NCBI GenBank assembly: GCA_903877135.1
Contig: CAIRCN010000074.1
Span: 186,001-250,000, forward strand
Source: an uncultured Opitutia bacterium
GTDB lineage: Bacteria > Verrucomicrobiota > Verrucomicrobiia > Opitutales > Opitutaceae
Direction: 5' to 3'
DNA length: 64,000 nucleotides
The first letter of the stretch is position 1. Each line of letters starts with the position of its first letter. This document shows, one piece after another, positions 45,891 to 56,300 of the stretch. The translations under genes and the position numbers were made by a program. Under the pieces are notes generated by a model. That model searched no databases. It saw only the letters and a program-made list of their open reading frames with translations, and had not been told where the DNA came from.

Positions 45891-47210
45891 TCAGAGGTCG
45901 CGGCGGCGAAACGCACTGATCGTGAGCGGTGGCTCTGCCGGATAAAAGGCGATCACGTCGGAAAGATTCATCAAAATCCACGGCATGATGGAGGAAGAAC
46001 CGTTTTTGGTGAACACGATGTCGTCAGCGATATAGACGCACGAGTGGATTACTTTGCCATCGGGGCGCGCGAATACAAAAATGTCGCCCAAGGCAGGCCG
46101 GCCGACAACCCGGACGTATTGGGTCTCGAGCGTCTGTTTGACGATGGCGTCGTCGGCGTATTTTTCGTCGGGCGGGTCGTTAAAAAAATTGAGGCAGGTC
46201 CAGTGGCAGTCGTGCAAGCCGTCCTCCGGGTGATCGGTGGGCTGGGGGTAGGTATAGAGGCGGGCGCGGGGAAAGCGTGGCAGCAGATGGGCGACGTCGA
46301 TGGCGATGCCACGGGGTCGGTGCGAAATAGATTCGAGCAGCGCCTTCAGATCCTTGGTGCGCGGCCCCCGGCCCCAGTAACTGGTGAGCGCCGCGAGGTC
46401 GGAGTCGGTCTTGACGAGGAGTTTGACCAGGAGGGTAGATTTGCGCTCGAGGGTTTTCATCAGCTTGAAGCGTTCGTCCCGCGTGGGCAGGAGCGGGAGC
46501 ACGACATCTTCGTCGGAAAACAGCAGCGAAGTGCCGCGGCGGTAGAGCAGACGCTTCACAAGCTTGATGGTGTCGGGGGACAGTCCGCTGTGGGTAAACC
46601 ACTCGTCGGCGGCATCGGCGCGGAAGCGGAACGGCTCGTTCTGGCTGGGATTTTCCAGGAACAGCGAGAGCGCGGAGTAGATCGCCGTCCGCGCAGGAGT
46701 GCTCAGATCAAGGATGATTTCGGGCGTGGGTTTGATCGTGATCGCACCCGACTCGCCCGGCGCCACGATGGACTCTGTGAGCATTTTGATCTGCGTCGGG
46801 GTGAGGTCGGCGCTGTGCCAGAGTTCCTGAAGCTGCGCGGGCGAGTAACCTTTGAACACCCATTTGAGCTCTTCGGGAACGAGGTCTTTTTCCGTGACGA
46901 ATTGGTCCGGCGGCTCGATGAGCAGGCGCGAGTATAGCAGCTCACCCCAGGGCCCGGGACGGCAGGGGCGGACGAAGTCGTCGTAAATGGAGCTGCCGCT
47001 GGCGTCGTTGGAGCCGGTCTTCGCGCCCGGTGCACGCACAACCATAATGGCGAGCGCCAGCCAAGGCCCGACCAGCGCGAGGCCCAGCAGCCACAGCACG
47101 GGGCGCGGAACTCGGAGAACGACGGCGGAGGTTGGAGGTTCTGGGCGAATGGCGGGGAGGGCGCGACGTTCGCGTTGCGGGCTGCGTCCTGTCAAGGGCG
47201 ACCTGACCAC
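45891..47210 (-). CDS. Membrane-anchored protein with an NlpC/P60-like C-terminal domain
   Basis: About 439 residues from a likely GTG start at 47210. A hydrophobic anchor VLWLLGLALVGPWLALAIMV (about residues 30-50) precedes a central helical region. The C-terminal 110 residues contain DCHWTCLNFF, then LGDIFVFARPDGKVIHSCVY, the cysteine and histidine spacing of NlpC/P60 (C40) peptidases. Frames further upstream overlap serS, so the start is uncertain; GTG is chosen because it precedes the anchor and avoids serS. If active it would cut peptidoglycan stem peptides. Convergent with the GT9 gene. Confidence 0.55.
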   Translation of the reverse strand: MVRSPLTGRSPQRERRALPAIRPEPPTSAVVLRVPRPVLWLLGLALVGPWLALAIMVVRAPGAKTGSNDASGSSIYDDFVRPCRPGPWGELLYSRLLIEPPDQFVTEKDLVPEELKWVFKGYSPAQLQELWHSADLTPTQIKMLTESIVAPGESGAITIKPTPEIILDLSTPARTAIYSALSLFLENPSQNEPFRFRADAADEWFTHSGLSPDTIKLVKRLLYRRGTSLLFSDEDVVLPLLPTRDERFKLMKTLERKSTLLVKLLVKTDSDLAALTSYWGRGPRTKDLKALLESISHRPRGIAIDVAHLLPRFPRARLYTYPQPTDHPEDGLHDCHWTCLNFFNDPPDEKYADDAIVKQTLETQYVRVVGRPALGDIFVFARPDGKVIHSCVYIADDIVFTKNGSSSIMPWILMNLSDVIAFYPAEPPLTISAFRRRDL

Positions 47211-47322
47211 CAACCGGTCTGATCTGGCGGACTGCGAGAGGTTCGAGAATAATGGCTCGGCTGGGGCGCGCGGGCGAATTTTGTTTGTTCTGCCTGCCGA
47301 CACGGTCATAAATGGCCAACTT

Positions 47323-48594
47323 ATGCTCGACGCCAAACTCGTCCGTGAATCGCCCGAAGTGGTGCGTGCCGCCATCGCCAAGAAGCACCTCGACGTCGAT
47401 CTCGACAGCGTGCTTGCCATCGATTCGACGTGGCGCGTGCAATTGCAGGAGGTCGAGCATCTGCGCGCCACGCAGAAGGCGGCCAACGCCGCCATGGCGG
47501 CGTTGGCCAAGGGCTCGCCGGAGTTTCTCGCCAAGGTCGCCGAAATGAAGGCCGTCGCGCAGCAGGCGAAGGAGCGCGACGCCGTGCTGAAGGACATGGA
47601 GGACAAGTTTCGCCAGGCGATGCTGTCGCTGCCGAACCTACCGCATGCGAGCGTGCCCGAGGGGCGCACTCCCGAGGAGAATGTCGTTTACGCGCTGCAT
47701 GGCGCCCATGACGAGGCGCGGCCGCATGCACGGCCACACTGGGAGATTCCGGGCTTCGATAAGCTGTTCGATTTCGCTCGCGGGGCGAAGGTCACGGGCG
47801 CGGGGTTTCCTTTCTACGTCGGCGACGGCGCTCGGATCGTGCGCGCGCTGCTGAATTTCTTTTTGGAGGAAAACGCGAAGGCGGGCTACGTGGAGGTCAA
47901 TCCGCCGATTTTCGTCAACGCGGCCAGCGCCACCGCCACCGGCCAGTTGCCTGACAAGGAGGGCCAGATGTATGAAACCACCGTGGATCACCTCTACGCG
48001 GTGCCAACGGCCGAGGTGCCGCTGACGAATTTCTACCGCGACGAGATTCTCGACGAGGCGGCGCTGCCGGTCCGTCGCTGCGCCTATACGCCCTGTTTCC
48101 GCCGCGAGGCCGGCAGCTATGGCAAGGATGTGCGCGGGCTCAACCGGCTGCACCAGTTCGACAAAGTCGAGCTGCTCAAGTGGGTGCATCCCGCGACGAG
48201 CTACGACGAACTCGACAAGCTGCGCGACGACGCGGAACGGCTGCTGCAAAAGCTCGGCCTGCCATATCGCGTGCTGCTCATGTGCGGCGGAGACCTAGGT
48301 TTCGCGCAGGCGAAGAAATACGACATCGAGGTCTGGGCGGCGGGGCAGAAACGCTGGCTCGAGGTCTCGAGCTGCTCGAATTTCGAGGCATTTCAGGCAA
48401 GGCGCGCGCAAATCCGGTTTCGCTCGAAGGAGACGGGCAAGCCCGAGCTCGTGCACACGCTGAACGGTTCCGGCCTTGCGGTGCCGCGTGTGCTGGCGGC
48501 GCTGCTGGAAAACAACCTCCAATCCGACGGGCGGGTGAAAATCCCGGCCGCGCTCGTGCCGCACTTCGGCAAGGAGTTTCTGAGCTTCGCGTGA
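47323..48594 (+). CDS. serS: Seryl-tRNA synthetase
   Basis: A 423-residue class II synthetase. The start MLDAKLVRESPEVVRAAIAK begins the usual coiled-coil arm (to about 110); a longer upstream frame overlaps the minus gene and has no homology-like content. Class II motif 2 is visible around TPCFRREAGSYGKDVRGLNR and motif 3 near LNGSGLAVPRVLAALLEN; TAEVPLTNFYRDEI is the serine-binding region. It charges tRNA-Ser. It precedes tilS by 37 bases. Confidence 0.96.
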   Translation: MLDAKLVRESPEVVRAAIAKKHLDVDLDSVLAIDSTWRVQLQEVEHLRATQKAANAAMAALAKGSPEFLAKVAEMKAVAQQAKERDAVLKDMEDKFRQAMLSLPNLPHASVPEGRTPEENVVYALHGAHDEARPHARPHWEIPGFDKLFDFARGAKVTGAGFPFYVGDGARIVRALLNFFLEENAKAGYVEVNPPIFVNAASATATGQLPDKEGQMYETTVDHLYAVPTAEVPLTNFYRDEILDEAALPVRRCAYTPCFRREAGSYGKDVRGLNRLHQFDKVELLKWVHPATSYDELDKLRDDAERLLQKLGLPYRVLLMCGGDLGFAQAKKYDIEVWAAGQKRWLEVSSCSNFEAFQARRAQIRFRSKETGKPELVHTLNGSGLAVPRVLAALLENNLQSDGRVKIPAALVPHFGKEFLSFA

Positions 48595-48631
48595 AAGTGG
48601 GGCGGATTAAAGGCCGCCCTGCCTCGGCCGC

Positions 48632-49693
48632 ATGAAACGTCGCGCGATCAACTGGGAGGAATGTGCGTTGCAACTTGCTGCGGCGCTCCCGCGCGAGAGG
48701 TTGCATCCGGCCGTGCTGGCGTGGGCGGAGGCTTGTTCGCCGCGCTTGCCGTGGGCCGTGGCGTTTTCGGGCGGGGCCGATTCGCTCGCGCTGCTGCTGC
48801 TGCTCTGGGCGCACTGGCCCGAGCGGCGGGCGGGACTGCGGGTGCTGCATTTTAATCATCGCCTGCGAGGCGCGCATTCGGCCCGCGATGCGGCGTATTG
48901 CCGGCGCGTGTGTGCAGAATTGAGAGTGCGTTTTTTTTGTGGCGAGTGGCTTGCGCCCGAACGGGCGAGGGCAGGGGAGGCGGGCGCGAGGAGCGCGCGG
49001 CACGCTTTTTTCTCGACGCAGATGCGTCGTCTCCGAGCCCGGGCTCTGTGGCTAGGTCACCAGCAGGACGACGTGGCCGAGACCATACTGATGCGCCTCG
49101 CCCGGGGCAGTGGCACGGCGGGGCTGGCGGCGCCGCGGCCGGTGCAGACGATGCCGGGTGGCCGTGTTCATCTGCGTCCGCTGTTGGGCGTGAAGAAGGC
49201 GGAACTTTGCGCGGCTTTGCGGAAGGCCGGAGTGGCATGGCGCGAGGATGCGAGCAACGCTGGAGCGGATTTTTTCCGCAATCGCATCCGCCACGAGGTG
49301 CTGCCCGCTTGGAACACGGCGGCGGAGCGCGACAGCCTGGCGGGCGCGGCACTCTCACGCGAATTGCTCGAGGAGGACGAGAACGCGCTTGAGGGTTGGC
49401 TGGCCGAGATCGCGCCGATCGCGGCGGACGGGGCGCTCAATCTGCGCCGGCTCGCCGGGAAACCACGTGCCCTCTGGCGGCGTGCGTTGCATCTCTGGTT
49501 GCTGCGCCAGCCGGGCGCAGGGCGGAATTTGTCGCGGCAGGCGTTCGATGCGCTCCTGCACGATGCACTGCAGGGCCGAGTGACCCGGCACAGCCTGGGC
49601 ACGGCGGGCTTTGGCGTGTTCTCCAAGACCCGGCTGCGCTACTTGTTGGCGGTGCGGAAAGAAAGCGGTCTTTTCCAACGCCGGGCCAATTGA
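48632..49693 (+). CDS. tilS: tRNA(Ile)-lysidine synthase
   Basis: A 353-residue PP-loop enzyme: [20 protein letters not shown] is the P-loop (SGGxDS). [33 protein letters not shown] and the C-terminal helical part are typical. It modifies C34 of tRNA-Ile2 with lysine so that AUA is read, an essential step. Compared with the roughly 430 residues of E. coli TilS, the C-terminal domain is short. serS, tilS and ftsH lie head to tail. Confidence 0.93.
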   Translation: MKRRAINWEECALQLAAALPRERLHPAVLAWAEACSPRLPWAVAFSGGADSLALLLLLWAHWPERRAGLRVLHFNHRLRGAHSARDAAYCRRVCAELRVRFFCGEWLAPERARAGEAGARSARHAFFSTQMRRLRARALWLGHQQDDVAETILMRLARGSGTAGLAAPRPVQTMPGGRVHLRPLLGVKKAELCAALRKAGVAWREDASNAGADFFRNRIRHEVLPAWNTAAERDSLAGAALSRELLEEDENALEGWLAEIAPIAADGALNLRRLAGKPRALWRRALHLWLLRQPGAGRNLSRQAFDALLHDALQGRVTRHSLGTAGFGVFSKTRLRYLLAVRKESGLFQRRAN

Positions 49694-49742
49694 CTTATCC
49701 AGTGGGAACATCCACGTTCGCGGCCAAGTCCAACTCAACTCA

Positions 49743-51761
49743 ATGTCCGACCTCGAAAACAAGAAGAAGCATCGTTCGCTCAAGAATCTACCGCCTGACC
49801 GGTTTCAGCCGAAGATGCTGATTTTCTTTTTTGCGCTAGTGGCGGCGGCGCTGGCGCTGCTGTTTTTCTCCCCCGGGCGGCTTGCGTCGCCGGCCACCCT
49901 GAAGATCCAGAAGGTCGTTGAGCTCGCCGAACAGGGGAAGATCAGCAAGGGCGTCATTCATCAGGATGCGTCCGGCGGGCGCGACTGGGTGGTCGTCACC
50001 GGAGAGACGAAGGAAGCCAATCTCGAGAGCGAACATGGGTTGACCAATCAGTTTTCTGCAGCAGGGCGCCTCACCGATGCCAACATGGAGCGGCTGCAAA
50101 AGTCGCAGGCGTTCGTCGAGCAGCCCGCGACCACGCTGTTCACTCAGATCGCGGCACAGGTCATCCCGTTCCTCCTTATTATAGGGCTGCTGTATTTTCT
50201 GTTTGTTCGCCAGCTCCGGCAGGCTGGCAAGGGTGCGCTTAGCTTCGGCAAGAGCCGGGCGAAGCTCCTGACGCGCGACCGCGACAAGGTGACATTTGCC
50301 GATGTCGCGGGCTGCGACGAGGCGAAGGAGGAGGTCAGCGAGGTCGTGGAATTTCTCAAAGACCCGAAAAAGTTCACGAAAATGGGCGGCAAAATCCCGA
50401 AGGGCATCCTCATGGTCGGCCCGCCTGGCACGGGCAAGACGCTCCTAGCGAAGGCGGTCGCCGGCGAGGCGGAAGTGCCGTTCTTCTCGATCTCCGGCTC
50501 CGATTTCGTCGAGATGTTTGTGGGTGTTGGTGCCAGCCGTGTGCGTGACATGTTCGAGCAAGGCCGCAAGAACGCACCCTGCCTGATTTTCATCGACGAA
50601 ATCGATGCGGTGGGCCGGCAGCGCGGCGCGGGCCTAGGCGGCGGCAACGACGAGCGCGAACAGACGCTAAACTCGCTGCTCGTCGAAATGGACGGGTTCG
50701 ACCCCAATGAGGGCGTTATCATCATCGCCGCAACCAACCGGCCGGATGTGCTCGACAGCGCCCTGCTGCGGCCGGGACGTTTCGACCGGCAAATTTACGT
50801 CGACCTGCCCGATCTCGTCGGCCGGGAGCAGATTCTGCGGGTGCATGCCAAAAGAATTACGCTTGCGGAGAACGTCGATCTGCAGGTGATCGCCCGGGGC
50901 ACCCCGGGGTTGTCCGGTGCGGATTTGGCAAATTTGCTTAACGAGGCCGCGCTGCTCGCGGCGCGGCGCAACAAGAAAAAGGTCGAGATGATCGACGTGG
51001 AGGACGCCCGCGAAAAAGTGCAGTTTGGCCGCGAGCGGCGCCGGGTGATGGACGACAGCGAGAAGAAGCTGACGGCCTATCACGAGGCCGGGCACGCGCT
51101 GGTCACGGCGGTGCTCGATGACGGGCATCTGCCGGTGCACAAGGTGACGATTATTCCGCGTGGCGGCAGCCTGGGCAGCACGATGTATATCCCGAAAAAG
51201 GATATTCTCACCCAGGAAAAAAAGAAGCTCGAGATCCGCATCGCCACGGGCTGCGCCGGCCGCATTGCCGAGGAGCTGGTGCTCGACGACATCTCCAATG
51301 GTGCCTCGGGCGACATCCTGCAGGTCACGAAGATTGCGCGCCACATGGTGTGCGACTGGGGCATGAGCCCGCTGGGCATGATCGCCTATGGCGAGAGTTC
51401 GGACACCGTCTTTCTGGGCCGCGAGATCACGCGCAACCAAGCCTATTCAGAGGAAACAGCCCGGCGCATCGATGCGGAGGTTTTCCGCATTGTGGACGAG
51501 CAATATCGGCGGGCGAAGGAGGTCATCATCGCCCACCGCGAGGTGCTGGACAAGATCGCCGCGGCGCTGCTGGAGCACGAGACCCTCGAAGGCAAGCATG
51601 TGCTCGAACTCCTGCAGTTCGGCGAAATGCGCTCGCCCGTCGTGCGCGAACCGGTGTTCAAGTCAGGTGAAAAAGCGGCTGGGAAAAAATCACCCGAAAA
51701 GACAGCTAGCCCCGAGGCGATCTCGCCCGGAGGTGCCGCACCTGCACCGACAGCGGCCTGA
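49743..51761 (+). CDS. ftsH: ATP-dependent zinc metalloprotease FtsH
   Basis: A 672-residue membrane protease. It starts [20 protein letters not shown]; the frame extends upstream into tilS without homologous content. Two membrane helices (about 25-45 and 135-155) enclose a periplasmic domain. The AAA domain has Walker A GPPGTGKT, Walker [18 protein letters not shown], and the zinc-binding HEAGH in [10 protein letters not shown]. The Pro/Ala-rich tail is poorly conserved. It degrades membrane and short-lived cytosolic proteins. It ends at a terminator. Confidence 0.97.
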   Translation: MSDLENKKKHRSLKNLPPDRFQPKMLIFFFALVAAALALLFFSPGRLASPATLKIQKVVELAEQGKISKGVIHQDASGGRDWVVVTGETKEANLESEHGLTNQFSAAGRLTDANMERLQKSQAFVEQPATTLFTQIAAQVIPFLLIIGLLYFLFVRQLRQAGKGALSFGKSRAKLLTRDRDKVTFADVAGCDEAKEEVSEVVEFLKDPKKFTKMGGKIPKGILMVGPPGTGKTLLAKAVAGEAEVPFFSISGSDFVEMFVGVGASRVRDMFEQGRKNAPCLIFIDEIDAVGRQRGAGLGGGNDEREQTLNSLLVEMDGFDPNEGVIIIAATNRPDVLDSALLRPGRFDRQIYVDLPDLVGREQILRVHAKRITLAENVDLQVIARGTPGLSGADLANLLNEAALLAARRNKKKVEMIDVEDAREKVQFGRERRRVMDDSEKKLTAYHEAGHALVTAVLDDGHLPVHKVTIIPRGGSLGSTMYIPKKDILTQEKKKLEIRIATGCAGRIAEELVLDDISNGASGDILQVTKIARHMVCDWGMSPLGMIAYGESSDTVFLGREITRNQAYSEETARRIDAEVFRIVDEQYRRAKEVIIAHREVLDKIAAALLEHETLEGKHVLELLQFGEMRSPVVREPVFKSGEKAAGKKSPEKTASPEAISPGGAAPAPTAA

Positions 51762-51788
51762 GTAGAGAAAGGGAAGGGCAGAGGTAAA

Positions 51789-51814
51789 GCGCGGCATCTG
51801 CCGCGCATTCTTTT
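51789..51814 (+). terminator. Intrinsic terminator after ftsH
   Basis: GCGCGGC (51789-51795), loop ATCT, GCCGCGC (51800-51806) forms a perfect seven-pair GC stem followed by ATTCTTTT. It lies 27 bases after the ftsH stop and before the UDP-glucose dehydrogenase gene. Confidence 0.8.
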
Positions 51815-51878
51815 GGCGTGTGAGAGGCAAAATCGTCCTTGGATTCGGGCGCGAAGGCCGCAAAGTCACAACTTTACC

Positions 51879-53237
51879 ATGAAAATTTGCTGCATTGGCG
51901 CCGGGTATGTTGGTGGTCCCACGATGGCGATGATCGCACTCAAAGCGCCCGACATCGAGGTGCGGGTGGTCGATATGAACGCGGCGCGCATTGCGGCGTG
52001 GAATTCCGACACCCTGCCAATCTATGAGCCGGGGTTGGACGAAGTGGTGCGACAGGTGCGTGGCCGCAACCTGCATTTCTCGACCGATGTGCATGGCGCG
52101 ATCAAGGCGGCGGACATCATTTTCGTCGCGGTGAACACCCCGACCAAGACCTACGGCGTCGGGGCCGGACGGGCCGCCGATTTGCGGTTCATCGAGTCGG
52201 TGGCGCGGACGATTGCCGAGCAGGCGACCAGCCCGAAAATCATCGTCGAGAAATCCACGATTCCGGTGAAGACGGCGGAGACGATCAAGGATATCCTGTC
52301 CGCCAATGCGCACGGCTTGCAGTTCGAGGTGCTGTCCAACCCCGAGTTTCTCGCGGAGGGCACCGCCATCGCTGACCTCCAGGTGCCGGATCGAGTGCTC
52401 ATCGGCGGCGAGCGCACTCCCGGCGGCGAACAGGCGATCAAGACGCTGGCCGAGGTCTATGCCCGCTGGGTGCCGCGCGACCGGATCATCACGACCAACC
52501 TCTGGTCGTCGGAGCTTTCCAAGCTCGTGGCCAACGCCTTTCTCGCGCAGCGCATCTCGTCGATCAACTCGATCTCGGCGCTGTGCGAAGCGACGGGCGC
52601 GGACGTGGACGAGGTGGCCAACGCCATCGGCCGCGATGCGCGCATCGGCCCGAAATTCCTGAAAGCGTCGGTCGGCTTTGGCGGGTCCTGCTTTCAGAAG
52701 GACATTCTCAACCTGGTTTATTTATGCGACCACTTTGGACTGCCCGAAGTGGCGGCTTATTGGGAGGGTGTCGTGAAAATGAACGACTGGCAGAAGCGCC
52801 GTTTCGCGACAAAGATCGTGCGTTCGCTCTTCAATTCGGTCGCCGACAAAAAAATCGCGGTGCTGGGTTTTGCCTTCAAGAAAGACACCAACGACACGCG
52901 CGAGTCGGCCGCGATTTCCGTCTGCCGCGATTTGCTCGGGGAACAGGCGCGCGTCAGCGTTTACGATCCGAAAGTGCCGGTTGACGAAATTCGTCGCGAT
53001 GTTTTGGGGACCGAGCGCATGGAACCGCGGCTGGCCGTCGTCTCGACGGTGCTCGAGGCGGTGACCGGAGCGCACGCCGTGGCCATCGTCACGGAGTGGG
53101 ACGAATTCAAGAATCTCGACTTCGCGGCGATTTACTCAGTCATGCAGAAACCCGCCTTTGTTTTCGATGGCCGCAATATTTTGAACCTAGATAAATTGCG
53201 GAGCCTAGGGTTCAGAGCCTACGGTATCGGCAAATAA
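51879..53237 (+). CDS. UDP-glucose 6-dehydrogenase
   Basis: A 452-residue UDP-sugar dehydrogenase. Start [20 protein letters not shown] gives the NAD-binding GAGYVGGP. The nucleophile cysteine is in the [18 protein letters not shown] segment, and [14 protein letters not shown] and [20 protein letters not shown] are the other family motifs. It makes UDP-glucuronate for capsule, LPS or exopolysaccharide. Length is closer to the animal-type UGDH than to the short bacterial Ugd. Next to it lies a large surface-protein gene. Confidence 0.94.
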   Translation: MKICCIGAGYVGGPTMAMIALKAPDIEVRVVDMNAARIAAWNSDTLPIYEPGLDEVVRQVRGRNLHFSTDVHGAIKAADIIFVAVNTPTKTYGVGAGRAADLRFIESVARTIAEQATSPKIIVEKSTIPVKTAETIKDILSANAHGLQFEVLSNPEFLAEGTAIADLQVPDRVLIGGERTPGGEQAIKTLAEVYARWVPRDRIITTNLWSSELSKLVANAFLAQRISSINSISALCEATGADVDEVANAIGRDARIGPKFLKASVGFGGSCFQKDILNLVYLCDHFGLPEVAAYWEGVVKMNDWQKRRFATKIVRSLFNSVADKKIAVLGFAFKKDTNDTRESAAISVCRDLLGEQARVSVYDPKVPVDEIRRDVLGTERMEPRLAVVSTVLEAVTGAHAVAIVTEWDEFKNLDFAAIYSVMQKPAFVFDGRNILNLDKLRSLGFRAYGIGK

Positions 53238-53271
53238 GCAGGAAAATATGTTTTTTAACTTATTATTTGCC
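53229..53271. repeat. AT-rich inverted repeat across the dehydrogenase stop codon
   Basis: GGCAAATAA (53229-53237) and TTATTTGCC (53263-53271) are perfect 9-base arms separated by 25 bases. The first arm contains the stop codon. There is no T-run after the second arm, so it is not a normal terminator. It opens the AT-rich stretch ahead of the surface-protein gene. Confidence 0.55.
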
Positions 53272-53361
53272 AATGCTTAGGAATTTCCTGAAACAAAACG
53301 ACATTTAGTCACTCGACATCTGGGGTGAAACTCCTATGTTCCCTTTCGGAAAACTCCCATA

Positions 53362-56300
53362 ATGAACTCAAATCTATCCCGTCCCATTTTCGTTCACTTC
53401 TGGAAAATGCTTTGGATTTTGGCTGGTGCCATGTCCGTCCTGTTCACGACCCCGCTGGCGCGCGCTGGAGGATTGCCCGTTTATTGGGATTTTACGAATA
53501 CCAACCAAACTTGTCAGGGTTATGGCCAGTTCACCTATCAATACACCAACACTCTCACGAGCCCGACTAATGGTGTTACCTACCCGTCAGGCGGGTATAC
53601 CGTCAATCTCAGTGTCAATTGCGCCACTCCACCCTCTGGTTCGACGACTGCAGTGGCGAATACCTATGTGACGCTCAGCCCTAACACCCTGACTTTCACC
53701 GGGGCCAGCCAAGCCCAGACCTTCACGGTTTACGTGAACATACCCAGCGGGGCGGCGAATGGGACGTTTATCTATAATATCATTGCTGCAAACGCAGCTA
53801 CCGGTGCCGCATTGTCCTCCAAAAACTCTCCCGCCGCGCAGATCAACGCCACAGAGTCACCATTGCCGCTCGACACACCGGTTATAGTCCAGATTGCAAG
53901 TCCGGTGAACGGAACCTCCTATAATCCCCCCGCAGGGTCGACTCTCTCTGTGCCGATCATAGTTGGGGCCACAGCCTCCGCTGCATTTCCGGTATCAACG
54001 CTGTCGGCGACCATCACGGGCTTTACCGTGGATGCAACCCAAACGCCTGCGGCGGTGACGACTTTTCTTCCAGCCGCTGTAATTAATTTGAATATTTCTG
54101 GTCTAGGAACGGCTTCGGAGAGTGGAGAAATGCTCGGTGGCTTTTCCCCTCTAAAAGACGCAAACGGCAATTACATAAACGCGACCTACACGGTGACCGC
54201 GACAGCGACCAACTCTGGTTTCGTCAACCCAGTCTACACGGACACCATCGCCAACAGCTTCACCGTCGGCACCGGACCTAAGGTCGTCATCACCAGCCCG
54301 ACGGCAACTCCGAGCATTCCGCTCAGCGTGGCTTCCTCTTCTCCTGGGGTCACGATGGGGTTTACGGGCACCAGTCAGGCTGTTGGTGCGGTTATCACCG
54401 CCCTAACGTTGCAACTGGATAACGGCACGGTTACCCCTCTCACCACATTACAAACCACCGCCCTCAATACGCCCCAAGCCTTTGGGACCGTAACCACTCC
54501 GATCACCACGCCGGGGACGCACACCTTCACGGTGACCGCGACCGACATGTATGGCACCGCCACCACGACCGGCACCTTTAGTGTCATAGACAATTCTTCG
54601 GCGACGGTTTCGGGTGTGGTGTTTGCCGACGCAAATGCTAATGGACTGCTCGATACCGGTGAGTTGGGCGTCGCGAATGTATCGGTGACGCTGACGAATA
54701 CCTCCACTGGAGCGGCGACCGCCACGGCGACCACAGACACCAGCGGCAATTACAACTTTGCTTCAGTCCCCGCCGGCAACTATATGGTGACGGTTGACCC
54801 GTTGGGATTGCTGACCGGCCTCGGCTATAGTCTGACGACCGGCAACGTTCCCCAAGCGGTGATCGTGGCAGTGGGTGCGGCGAGCGCGACTACGCCCACC
54901 GGGTTTACGCTGCCCGGCAGCGTCAGCGGTTCCGTCTATAAGGACAATAACGGGAACGGGAGCTACGAGGCCACTGGCGGCGATGCGCTATTCGGCGGCC
55001 TGACGGTTACTCTGGCGAATACGGCCACTGGCGCGTCATTCGTCACGACCACCAGTGTCAGCGGCACTTACCGTTTCGCGGCGGTTCCCGCCGGCAGTTA
55101 CACGGTGACCGTGACCACACCGACTGGCTACACGCTGACCACGAACAACAACCCTTCGGCGGTCGTTACTCTCACAGGAAATGGTGCGGCGGCTACGGTT
55201 ACCGCCATCGGTTTTGCCCCCAGCAGTTCAGTGAGTGGCGTGGTCTTTTCCGACAACGACTTGAGCGGAAACTACGGTGGCAATGATACGTTTCTCGCTA
55301 ACGTGACGGTAAATTTGAAAAACACGCGCACCAATGCGACGGCCACTGCCGTCACTGATGGCAGCGGTGGTTACACTTTCACGACGATCTACGCGGGCAC
55401 CTACACCGTGACGGTCGACACGACCACGTTGCCTGCCGGCTACAATACGACTCCGACAACCACGAATCCGGGCACCACGACTTGGAATAATCCGCAAACA
55501 GTGATCGTTGGCACTGGCGCGACCGGCCCGACGGCCATCGGGTTTGCCCAACCCAACACCCTGGGCGGGCTCGTATTTTTGGACAGTAACTGGAACACGG
55601 CTTATGATGGTCTTGCTATCGATGGTGTGATCTCCAACGTGACGGTGACACTAAATTCTTCGGCCGGCGTGGCGGTCGCGAGCACGACGACCGGCACCAA
55701 CGGCTACTATCTCTTCACCTCGGTTCCCATCGGCAACTACACGGTGATCGTCAGTTCACCTGGGACCAGCTACGTTCTTACCACACCCAACAATTTGCCT
55801 GTGCAAATCACCGCGGCCTATGGCACGGTCACTACGGTCAACCCCATCGGGTTTGCCACCAACGCTGCAAGCAGCGGCATAGGATCCATTTCTGGTTTTG
55901 TCTTTAACGATGTTAATGGAGACGGGATAAACACTGCAGGCACCGATACACCGCTCAGCGGTGTGAGCGTCACGCTGACGAATACAGATAACAACACGAC
56001 ACCGGCACAAATAGTGGTGACCAATAGCACCGGTATCAACTATAGCTTCACGGGGCTTCTCTACGGCCATTACACAGTGACCGTTGCCACACCGAGCGGC
56101 TACAAGCTGACGACCAAGACGAACGGTGGGTCGGTGTTCCTTACATCGCTGAATAATGCGACGGCGTCGCTGCCCGATACCGGGTTTATGCCGCCGCCGA
56201 AGCCGACGACGGTCGCATTGACCGGCTCGGTGTTCTACGACGCCAATAGCAACGGCACAAAGGATGCCTCGGAAACCACCGCCTTGGGCGGCGTGCCAGT

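Noticed and set aside
47211-47669. Upstream extension of the NlpC/P60-like gene over serS
   Set aside because: It runs antisense to the well-supported serS N-terminus and has no anchor-like or domain content.
53229-53271. Inverted repeat as a terminator
   Set aside because: Arms are AT-rich, the loop is long and no U-run follows; kept only as a repeat.
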